This document shows positions 14,401-26,400 of a stretch of DNA of 64,000 nucleotides, one piece after another; the first letter of the stretch is position 1; each line of letters begins with the position of its first letter. Below the pieces are notes generated by a model. The model ran no database searches, was not told where the DNA came from, and saw only the letters and a program-made list of their open reading frames with translations. Source of the DNA: Stichopus chloronotus (taxonomy: Eukaryota; Echinodermata; Holothuroidea; Aspidochirotida; Stichopodidae); the NCBI GenBank assembly GCA_021234535.1, contig CM037848.1:15207444-15271443 (forward strand), read 5' to 3'. The position numbers and the translations under genes are program-made.

Positions 14401-17400
14401 ACAAAACTCTCAAAAGTGAAAAGCTTCCCAGTAGTGAAAGTGGAATAAAAATTTTCATTTTAACTCGCAGATGAATAATTCAACATAACCTCTCGAGGTT
14501 TGCAGACTGAGTGGGGTGTAAAGTGAAATACCCTCAAATTGCAGATTTAAAGCAGCAACTTTGGGATTTCCACAATTGTTGAGATTATAATTTGGATAAT
14601 TACAGAAGTTCTGATCGAATAAAAATTAACCAGGGAAGTATGCCAACAGAGGAATTTCACAACTTTGAGGGTCTCCTGTGTTTGCATATGATCAACAAGC
14701 TAAAGCTGTTAGAACTGAATCCTTTGATCCAGGCACGGCAGAACCAAAAACAAAATATGGGGGGAGGCCGAGAGCCGGCAGGACCATCTATGCGGACCAT
14801 TACACTACCATTGATCAACATGGAGAATACACAAAACTGTTGGCTTTAATAATAGGTTCCCCAGATGGCTGGAAATGGAATTTCACAAGTGTTCTAAGCA
14901 ATATTCACCCTGCCTTGATACAGGGATTTCAGGTTTGCAATCTGAATAATGCACACTCTTTTTATACTTATTCTTGGAGCAACTGGCAAATATCGGGAGT
15001 GGGGGCTAAGCATACCTTTAGCCCCCTTAATTTTTTCATTGGAGTGACTGAGTCTCCCCTAGGTCCCCCCTTTCAGTTCTGCTCCCATTGCTTTAATCCA
15101 TAGCTGTCAATGAATCACCATGGCACCATCTATAGCATCTAGAACTCAAAACTATGAATGATTTGACTTTATTCCACTCAATGGATCATCAACCAGAACG
15201 GCCATAGTCTACAGCGCACAGTTCATTGGATGATGGCTTCAGGCAGTGCCTCATTTACATCAAATTTAGCTGTAGTGACTTTATCCATTCTTCCTGGATT
15301 GCTTTCATTCGTAATTGTGGAGCAGCGCCATCATTATAATTACCACTTTGGAATTTCAGTCATTGTCATTTCTTATCAATTTGTACATTGACCATATGGC
15401 GATGATGTCCGAGCTAATGGAAAAAGAGTGATTAGCCTTTTGACCCTACATCGATCATATAAATGGTTAGAAATACTGGCTGTCAAGAAAGGGCTATTTT
15501 CCCACGTTGGACCTATTGAATCATTCTCATCTCGGATTTTGGAGATACAACAAGCACTACGGCAATATTAATCTTGTTGGAGTTCCGCTGTTAATTAAGT
15601 TAATTAGTCCGGGACTTACAATCGTCTTATATCTTGTCAGTGACTCATTGCACCGTCTCTACGTTATTCCTGAGGATCACGACCCATTTTATGATTCTAC
15701 GATTCGATGGGAACATTTGGTGTTATATTCGGAATATACTTCGCACTTATTATTATGACAGTTTATAGCATGCACTTGCGTAAGTTTATCGACGGGCACT
15801 AAATTGTAAACATTATTCGATATTACCGACTTGTGTTTATTCGTGCAGGAATTAAACATACACTTTATATTATTGTCATTATGATTGTGGAACCCGTTTC
15901 ATGATTTGATCGATGCTAACTCTGAAAGTTATTCGTTTGGAAATTGGAACTTGTGAATGGACTCTGATGAACGTCCCGTTCGGAACTATAAAAAAGGGTG
16001 AGTTGATATTCATTTATTAATTCAACCAAATTGGTGACCCCGACGTGATCTGATCTTTGGACGTGACACGTTCATTTCTTCCATTAGCTCGGACATCATC
16101 GCCATATGGTCAATGTACAAATTGATAAGAAATGACAATGACTGAAATTCCAAAGTGGTAATTATAATGATGGCGCTGCTCCACAATTACGAATGAAAGC
16201 AATCCAGGAAGAATGGATAAAGTCACTACATAGCCCCCTCCTCCATTAGCCTCATCATTATCTACAATTATATTATTCGAGCCCCAGTAGCATTATTTAC
16301 TGTGTTACTGTTGAATTACTCTAAAAAAAAACAATACAGAATACTCATAGCAGTGTTATCATCCTATTTGGATAGCCGCACGTATTATATTAGAAAGTTC
16401 ACCATAACTTATTAACATTATGTCTACCCAAAATGCTGCTACTACTCCCACGCTCGCTGCCGTCAGCGTAAAATTACCACCGTACTGGCCGAATGACCCC
16501 ACCATCTGGTTCGCACAGGTGGAGGCGCAGTTTGCCACGCGAGGTATAACGAGCGAGGAAACGAAATATCATTATGTTATCGGGTCATTACAACCCGACT
16601 TAGCACAGGAGGTTCGAGACATATTAATCGCTCCCCCAGCGGAAAATCCCTACAACACATTAAAGGCCGAGTTGATTAAGCGAACAACCGCCTCAGAGCA
16701 AAAACGTTTACATCGGTTGTTGAAAACGGAAGAGTTGGGCGACAATACGCCGTCACAACTCTTGAGAAAGATGTACCAATTATTAGGGGATAACAAACTG
16801 GAGCCCTCCATTCTTAAGCAACTATTTGTGCAGCGTTTACCCGCTAACATCCAACTGATCCTCGCGTCGGTCAGCGACACTACGGCAATCGAACAACTTG
16901 CACAAATGGAGATAATGGAGACCTCAAACACACAATACCTAGCGGCCATCAATCAAGCTAGTGCGTCTAACAGTAACACTGTCGTCACCGCGTCGGAAGT
17001 GCAGCAACTTCGCGATCAGATCAAGGAACTCACTTCCCAGTTAGCGGACCTTAAAACTGAAATGCGGGAAAGGAGTCGTAGCCGCGGCCGTTCTCAAAAA
17101 CGACAAAATAAATCAGATAACAAACGAGACTCCTCAACCTCTGGGTCTGATGACCTTTGCTGGTATCACAGGACCTATGGTGACAAGGCACTCAATTGCC
17201 GCAAGTCATGCAAGCTCTATGCCAAATATTTGGAAAACGCCAAGGCCAGCGAATAGTGGCGGCAACCGTTGGCCCAGATAACAGCCGCCTGTTTTATATT
17301 ATCGATAAGAACCATAACTTGAAATTGCTTGTTGACACAGGAGCCGCGGTCAGTGTAGTACCACCAACGAGCACTGACTTACGTAGTCGCGGAAATGGGC

Positions 17401-20400
17401 CCTCATTAAAAGCTATAAATGGTACTCCAATCACGACTTTCGGCTACAGGTCCTTAACACTAAATATAGGACTTCGGCGGCGTTTCCAGTGGATTTTTGT
17501 CGTAGCGGATGTACGCAAACCTATTTTAGGGTGTGACTTTTTAAGGCATTTTGCTCTTTTAGTAGACGTTAAGGGAAACCGTTTAGTCGATGCTCTTACT
17601 CACATCACTGTAACGGGGACTACTACTACTGAGAGAACATTGTCACCCACTTTCGCCACTTCAAACATTCACGCCGATTTTGACACACTTCTTAATGACT
17701 ACCCCTCCATTGCCATTCCTAACTTCAATGAGCTGCCTGTTAAACACAAGGTTACCCATCATATTACAACCAATGGACCTCCAGTAACAGCGCGTACGAG
17801 GCGTATGGCACCGGATAGACTTAAAGCCGCGCGGAATGCATTCGACCACATGTTGCAGCTTGGTATTATTAGACCCTCCGATAGCAATTGGGCATCACCG
17901 CTACACATGGTCCCAAAATCCTCTGGAGATTGGAGACCATGTGGAGATTATCGGGCCTTAAATAACATCACTGTACCGGATGCATATCCAATCCCGCACA
18001 TCCACGATTTTTCCGCGTCCCTTCATGGTGCCCGCATTTTCTCGAAGGTCGACCTTGTGCGGGCATATCATCAAATCCCGGTAGAGAAGTCCGATATTTG
18101 TAAAACAGCCGTAACTACGCCTTTCGGCCTATACGAGTTCATCCGAATGCCTTTCGGGCTCCGGAACTCAGCTCAGACGTTCCAAAGGTTCATGGATGAG
18201 GTGACGCGGGGCCTCCCATTCTGCTACGTTTATATTGATGATATTCTTATCGCCAGTGAGTCACACGATCAACACAAGCAACATATGAGGCAACTCTTCA
18301 GCAGATTACATGACTACGGTGTAGTCATAAATCCTGATAAATGCCTGTATGGCGTGACGTCGCTAGACTTTCTTGGACACAGAGTCGAACCGGGGGGCAT
18401 CCGACCCCTACCTGAAAAGGTACAAACAATCCACGACTTTCCAATACCAACTACTATACGCGGACTCCGTGAATACCTTGGACTGTTCAATTTTTATCGC
18501 CGGTTCATTCCACGTTGCTCCGAGTTGTTACAACCGTTGACTGATATTTTAGCAGGAAAGAAACCAAAATCAGCTCCAATTGTGCTGGACGAAATGGCGT
18601 CTCAGGCGTTTAATAACAGTAAAACAGAATTGGCGAACGCTACTCTCTTGGTTCATCCCGACCATACGAAACCACTCTCCCTGGTCGTCGATGCATCTGA
18701 TACCGGAGTAGGCGGGGCACTACAACAGTACCAAGATGGTTGCTGGCGTCCTATAGCATTCTTCTCCAAGAAACTTACTGACACTGAAAAGCGTTACAGT
18801 ACCTTCAGTCGTGAACTATTTGCAATGTATTTGTCCATACGTCATTTCAGACACTTGTTGGAGGGCCGTAAATTCCACATATGGACAGATCATAAACCGC
18901 TCACTTACGCCCTTAAGTCGGGTTCCGATCGCTATTCACCACGGGAAATCCGGCACTTGGATTTTGTGTCTCAATTTACGAATGACATTCGCCATATCAG
19001 CGGCAGGAACAATGCGGTGGCGGATGCCCTATCTCGTGCAGCGGTTAGCGGGATTGACTTGTCTGACACACCTGTTGATTTCGCGCAGATCGCCGCGGAA
19101 CAGCAGAACGACAGCGAACTTATGCGGTTATATGCCTCGTCGCCCGACAGATTCAAGGAAGTTCCACTCCCGTCTTCCGATGGAACTCTACTTTGTGATA
19201 TTACAAAGGGGCATCCCCGCCCGTTTGTACCGGAGAAGTTCCGACGACTTATTTTCGACAAACTTCATTCCATGTCACACCCAGGTATTCGTGCTACTCA
19301 GCGGTTAATCACAGACCGTTTTGTTTGGACCAGCATCAACAAAGATGTTAGGGACTGGGCAAAAACATGTCTTAAATGTCAGCGATCAAAAGTTCATCGT
19401 CACACTGTTGCTCCACTTGGAACATTCGCCAATCCGGATGCGCGTTTTGATCATGTCCATATTGACCTAGTGGGCCCGCTTCCTCCATCGAATGGCTCTA
19501 CATATCTTCTAACCATCATTGATCGGTTTACGAGATGGCCCGAAGCTATATGTTTACCAGACATAACAGCAGAGACCGTCGCCAAAGCTTTCCTTTCGCG
19601 ATGGATAGCGATGTTTGGGACACCTTCAATTATCACGACTGACCGGGGCACTCAGTTTGAATCAGATCTGTTCAAACAGCTCGCTATGCTCCTTGGCAGT
19701 ACTCGGGTGCGTACTACTTCGTATCATCCTATTGCGAACGGTCTTGTCGAACGTTTCCATCGCCAATTAAAACAGGCACTCAAAGCATCAAACGACTCTG
19801 CACGATGGTCCGAAGCTTTGCCCCTAATTCTTTTGAGTCTCAGAAACGCAATTAAGCCTGACATTGGTTGCACTGCCGCCGAATTAGTTTTTGGTGCCGC
19901 GCTTCGACTTCCCTGTGACATGATTTCACCCACTTCCAGTGATGCTTTGGACGACCCTACGCAGTATGTGGATCGCTTGCGGAAGCACATGTCTACCCTC
20001 CAACCGGCTACATCCAGACCGGCGACGAGAGATGAACATATACCTCCTGATTTACATACGTGCTCTCATGTTTGGGTTCGAGATGATCGGGTAAAACGTC
20101 CTCTACAACCTCCTTATCGTGGTCCTTACAAAATCGTCGATCGTAACGACAAATCATTTGCCCTCGAAATTAATGGTCGCACTGACTCGGTTTCTATTGA
20201 CCGGCTTAAAGTTGCTTATTTAGAAGATCCGCCGAAAACTCCTCAAATGAGTGACGCGCCTACCGCACCCACGGATTCGTCACAGTCCACTGAATTAACT
20301 CGCCCGTCAACCGTCGTTTCACGGTCCGGCAATGCCATACCTCGCACCATCACACGTTCTGGCAGGCATGTCCACTGGCCTGTGCGTTACCGCTAGAATA

Positions 20401-23400
20401 TTGTTGTGACCTTGTGTCAGTATCATTATCATTGTTTTCTTTTCCATGTGGCTTTCTCTTTCTGTCGATCACTCATTTATTTCGTGATCTAGGAGGGGGC
20501 TATGTAGTGACTTTATCCATTCTTCCTGGATTGCTTTCATTCGTAATTGTGGAGCAGCGCCATCATTATAATTACCACTTTGGAATTTCAGTCATTGTCA
20601 TTTCTTATCAATTTGTACATTGACCATATGGCGATGATGTCCGAGCTAATGGAAAAAGAGTGATTAGCCTTTTGACCCTACATCGATCACATAAATGGTT
20701 AGAAATACTGGCTGTCAAGAAAGGGCTATTTTCCCACGTTGGACCTATTGAATCATTCTCATCTCGGATTTTGGAGATACAACAAGCACTACGGCAATAT
20801 TAATCTTGTTGGAGTTCCGCTGTTAATTAAGTTAATTAGTCCGGGACTTACAATCGTCTTATATCTTGTCAGTGACTCATTGCACCGTCTCTACGTTATT
20901 CCTGAGGATCACGACCCATTTTATGATTCTACGATTCGATGGGAACATTTGGTGTTATATTCGGAATATACTTCGCACTTATTATTATGACAGTTTATAG
21001 TATGCACTTGCGTAAGTTTATCGACGGGCACTAAATTGTAAACATTATTCGATATTACCGACTTGTGTTTATTCGTGCAGGAATTAAACATACACTTTAT
21101 ATTATTGTCATTATGATTGTGGAACCCGTTTCATGATTTGATCGATGCTAACTCTGAAAGTTATTCGTTTGGAAATTGGAACTTGTGAATGGACTCTGAT
21201 GAACGTCCCGTTCGGAACTATAAAAAAGGGTGAGTTGATATTCATTTATTAATTCAACCAAATAGCTTTGAATTTGATCAAATTCATTAAAATTTATTTT
21301 TATTATTATATTATCAAATTTAATTTAGTTTGTAGTCAATGGTCTCATAATACCAACATTTGGTCATCTTGATCAACACTTTTTGAGTGGGTAGGTTTGT
21401 TGCATGAATGTCCGACAGCACAAATCTCATGTAGAATATATCAAAGTGAATAACCATTCACATTGTGATGTGATCATCTGGTAAATGATATTCACTGAGG
21501 TTGAGAATGCAAACTGAAATTAAGAACCGGACTAGCCTTTGATTTTGCAGACATCCATCAAAAATCGGGCATGCGATTTGACCCTCAGCTAGAACTTATT
21601 CATAGGTCTAGGCTAGATGGCCCTCTATACTACACAAAATTGAGAACCAAGTTACTGTCTTTGACGGCTAATTGGGGCATAAATGTTTTACATTGAAGAC
21701 AATGCCGATGAAAACACCAGCTACTCATCTGGAGGAACTCTGCCATCAGCCCCCTCCCCCCTCATCCAACTGCACTGACCAATCTTTTGATTATCTGCAA
21801 ATCACCAGAATATTTCTAAGTTTTCATCTGGTAACATTGTCTACAACAAAGCTCACCCCTTTCACAGGTGCTCTAAACTAAACTCTCTCAGTGGAAGGGT
21901 TGGCTCTTCTCATCGTCTCTTTGCCCATCCCCTAACCCCCATCCACCCCACCCCGTGCTGCCCCTCCACCCCAACCCCCATCTTTTCATCTGTAAGCGGC
22001 TCTTTTCAATTCATTAAAGCATATCCTCAATGGGCATACTTCATACTCGGAGAAATGGCATGCCATTGAAGAAAACAATCAGAAGAACTATACACCATTT
22101 TGCAGTAATAAAAGTTATCTTTCCTTGTATATCTCACCATTTACCACCATCCCACCCCTCCCCCACTCTGCAAATGTACAGACATTCCAAAACATAGAGT
22201 TATCCTTCTCCAGTACAAAACTTTTACTGTCATGCACTCACCTCGTAAGTGCCATCTGCGTAGGGAGGAAGTTCTTGGTTGAGAAGCTCCTGAATAATAT
22301 TTGATATCGTGACGATGCTATTTTCGGCGTCCGTTAAATCTGAATAAAGACAAGTCGTTGACATACAGAATATCAGTCAACAACAGACGATGTATGAAAA
22401 AAGCATCCGTTTGAACATACCCAAAGACGGAGGGGAGGTGCAAGGTTTGCAGCGATTTTCTTAAAGTGAAAATACGATGAGGAGCCCTTTGGGATGCCAA
22501 ACATTTGAGGCAGGATAGGTACTCCACTTGTGTAAATATATTCCTGTGAAATATTCCTACAAAAGAGCCATAAAGATGAAGACTTGCTGAGGTTAAGTAG
22601 AAAGTGACTCAACAGGGAAAAAAAAGAAGTTGGCAAAAGACATTCTTTGTTGACAGGATCCTGATTTTGAAATCAAATATAGTTGAACTATGTATCCCAC
22701 TCTGAAAGCCAACATTCAAATCTAGTACTATGTTTTCTGTAGGGTAAACACTTCTGCCATTGAGTCAGTTTCTATTCATGACCTTTGCATAATGCATATG
22801 CATATTGCATGTGTATATGCACATGTATATGCACATGAATGGATATTCATGAGGGCTGTATATGGCTTATTTAATTGAGAAAGTGCAATAAAAAGTATGG
22901 AGTATTATTTTTTTTTTCAAAAGTTCTCATAATCCTTTACAGGTTGCAGGTTTCAAATACAAACAATAAAAGGTTCCCTTGCAATGCCTAAGAACAGCCT
23001 ATAGTACTTTAAAGACTGTGGGTTTAAAGTGGAACGAATAAAAGGATCTTTTTAAAGCCTCAGATAATTAAAATCTCTCTCCCAGGTTCAATCATTGGCT
23101 CTCTTGTTCACTGTCTTCCAGACAAGGTTGGTACATAGTTTGTACAAATACGCACTGACTCTGTATACACTAATATAAACTGGACTTGCATGTTACTTAA
23201 CACAAGTGTAACATGATGACGCACATTTCCATTACAATGACAACTGCTTCAAAGAGGGGAGCAATGAATCCATGTATTGCCTTTGTTTAAATTTCATGTT
23301 TGTTTTTTTTCCCCAAATCGAATCCAAAACAACTAGGAAATTAAAAAAAAAACATTTTCTTTGTCTTGCAGCTACATTTTAAATAATATCCAAACATTCA

Positions 23401-26400
23401 CATTTCTGCAAATTTCAAATAGTACAAATCTTGACATGTCACAGAAAGAACGTCACGCTCTTTCAAAAGCCGCCCCTAAGGATGGAGATGATTTTTCGAT
23501 TCAGTGGCTTATCTTCCTTAATGCGGCGTACGGATGATCGACCAACTGGAGAGGAAACGCACGCTTAATTTCATCCCTGCGAGGAAGCGGGACGGCTTCG
23601 ATAGCTTCAGCAGGAGTTACTTTAAAGCCCATAGTGAGAGCTATTGAGGTTTCACTTGTGAGAAGGCAAAGTTCAAGTCTTTTCACAGACAAGTTCTTTT
23701 CTTGCTGGATTTTACTGATGTACAACTATACCATTTCAGAATGCAAAATATGGCTTTTCTGATGAAGGAATCTTTACAGAAAATACAGGAATACCGTAAA
23801 GTCGAGCATGTGACAATGAGGGAAACTAATTGATGCAATTCACTGGAACTTTCCTACTTAAATAAAAAAAAGATTAAAAAAAAAATATACCAGTAATAGA
23901 AACTTTAGACAAACAATCAACATTTTGAGGTGATATTTGAGATAATTTCAAAACTGCTTTGTCTTTTCCTCCCAATCTTGTTCCTCTATCTAGATCTTTC
24001 AGCATAATCTCAACCCCATAAGGGATGAAGATTGAAACTGATCTTGCAGGCACTGATCTGACTCAAAGTGGTCTGGTCGGAGAATTTTACTTTGAGATGA
24101 AGATGAGCCTAGATCTTTCACCATGAACTTAACCCCACCAGGAACAAAGATGGAAATTTACCTAGGAGACATTTATCCACTCCAACCTGCCACTGGTCTA
24201 TGGGAATTTCTGGGTGATGCAGGAGAAGCTAGATTATTTATCCCGACCCTTACCACACCAGAAATAAAGATGGAATCTCACCTTGGAGGCATGTATCTAA
24301 CCCAAAGTGGTCTGGTCTGAGAGTATTACTATGAGATGAAGATGGAGCTGGCAGTGTACCTCCCATCCTGTACCTGGAGTGTTGCTTCCTCAGGCTCTGC
24401 CGCCGCCTCTCGAGGGTCATGGCCCGAAGTGTGATGTCACTGGTCGGGGTAGACGTCAGGAGTTGACCGACCGCCGCCGGTTCCTCAAACGACACCCCTG
24501 GAGATTGCACGTTGACTTGGGCACGGTACTGTTTATGCATCTGTAGATGCTTCCTCCAGGCCTTGAATTCTTCATAGCAACTGGCCTAAGAGAGGGCAAA
24601 CAAACCAGGAATGTAAAATACTATTAAAGAATGAATTCATTATGAAGAACATAATGGTCCTTGAAGGACTGATTCCCTTGCTCCGGGGTAAAATGAGTTT
24701 GATGAATACCACTATGCTCGGGGTTGTGTAATGTGCTGAAGAGATAATGGCTCCCCTTAGCACATACAGTAGGGAAACCTTAGAATTCACTGGTACAGAA
24801 GAACGGGTATTATCTACTGATGGTACTTATACATGTATCTCTTCTGAACGATAACATTGGAGAAGAAATCTCTCTGGAGTTAGCAGGCAGAATTAAAAGT
24901 TACACAACGATGTAAATCAGCTAAAAATGGAAACAGGTTTGGAAACATGTTCTCCTTCTGAGTGGCAGGTCTCCGATGAAGAGGTACTGTACGGAATGGT
25001 GACCTATTCCATATATGTCACAGGCAAATTTTATGCAAATTTATTCCAATGATACATGGACAGAGTCAGAAAAGTTTGTTAATAGTGTAGAGATAAGACA
25101 GGCAGGGGTGAAGTAAATACAATTTGAGTTTTACCAACTGCAACGTCTCATCATCAATGGCTATTCCAGAAAGAAGTGGAAATGCATTATTCAACAGACA
25201 GTTATGACTTGAGAATAAAAGGAATGAAAGTCATTGCTATAAGTACTCTGAAATACTGAAATTAAACGGCAAAAAACATGCATTTTATGGGAACTTAAAA
25301 CAAACCAAGTCATCGATTTGATGGCTGATTGACAGCCTGAATTCCTCACAACTCACTAGTGTGGGATACATTCATGAGTGACTAAATGTTGGCGAGCCTA
25401 GGCTAGAGGGCTCAGTGTCAGAATAGATTTCGATTGCACTTTGAGTGAGATCAAACATCTTAATGCATGAGTGAGCAAGTGGTAAGTATATGTCTACGAT
25501 GTGAATGCAATCATGTCATCACATCAACTCAGGGAAGCCTCAAAAATCTAACCCTAGATCATCTAAGAGCAAGCTGTTGCTAACCATTGTAATGAGGATA
25601 GCAACCAGAGAGTAATGAGTCATGCTCCAAGGCACATATCTCCTGGCCTCACAGGGCTCAAGCACAGGCTGTGTGCACTCATGCATGTGGGATATGCAGG
25701 CTGCATAATGACAAGCAGCGTAAAGCTTGTGGACTTACGATGATCTAGGGTTAGATTTGTGAGGCTTTCCTCACTACTTTTCTAACATTTTATACATTTT
25801 GCAAATCTGATCAACTCAAAACACAAGTCAAGTAAGTATCTCTATTTGTATAACAAAAGCGTTTGAAAAATATCATCTAATTGAACAGATACTGAAGGCC
25901 ACAGTATTTGTTTTCATAGGCCAAGTCACTCTGGAAATTAATCACACTTTGTGAATTTTTTTTAAAAAAAAAGAGGGGGCACATTACAACACTAATTTGA
26001 AACACGTGATTGTAAACAGCACCAAATAAAAATAGATTATTTTGGTTTTGAAACAATTATGGGATCAGTGTAATATGGGATCTACAGACGTATAACATCT
26101 ATGAGAACATGTATCTTCTGGATCACCTTAATGTGGTATAAAAACTCCTCCGTGTCTACGTCCATTCTGCGGGCTTCTGGGTCATCCTGTCTCTCAGTAG
26201 TAATTACAGCTGTGACGATGTCAATCGTGCCATGAATCTTGCCCTTCTGCAGCTGTGAATGTGAAGTGTAAAGACTGACATAGTTTGATAATCACCTCAT
26301 TTTTTTTTATCTCTGCAGTATACAGTCTGTATCATTAGGGCCACTGTAAATGCATGGTAACTTCAGCATGTGTACATCCTCAATGCCGTATGGACTGACC

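Larger units (their letters stand above)
15271..21262 (+). mobile_element. Complete Ty3/gypsy LTR retrotransposon, CsRn1-like
   Basis: A full-length element of 5,992 bp antisense to the host gene. In order it has 5' LTR, tRNA-Trp-type primer site, leader, gag, pol (protease, reverse transcriptase, RNase H, integrase), polypurine tract and 3' LTR, flanked by TAGC duplications. The LTRs differ at two positions in 760. Both open frames are unbroken, so the insertion is young and may be functional. The CHCC-type Gag knuckle, Trp primer and 4-bp target duplication place it with the CsRn1 group (family knowledge). No envelope-like frame follows pol. Confidence 0.95.
13649..22241. other. Intron 5 of the ORP gene, host of the retrotransposon
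   Basis: An 8.6-kb intron on the minus strand. About 6 kb of it is the LTR element at 15271-21262. Without the element the intron would be about 2.6 kb. The flanks are AT-rich non-coding sequence with C-rich tracts at 21923-21979 and 22141-22170. Confidence 0.8.
22340..24359. other. Intron 4 of the ORP gene
   Basis: Non-coding. It has a TATGCA-rich simple repeat (22789-22852), a GC-rich patch open on the minus strand (23470-23660) and a three-unit 120-bp tandem repeat next to exon 4 (23990-24350). Confidence 0.7.

Noticed and set aside
15507..15758. 83-codon open frame MDLLNHSH... in the 5' LTR, repeated at 20739-20990
   Set aside because: It is duplicated only because the LTRs are identical. 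There is no known motif, and it lies in U3.
18811..19308. 165-codon plus-strand frame inside pol
   Set aside because: It is a shadow of the pol frame without any domain.
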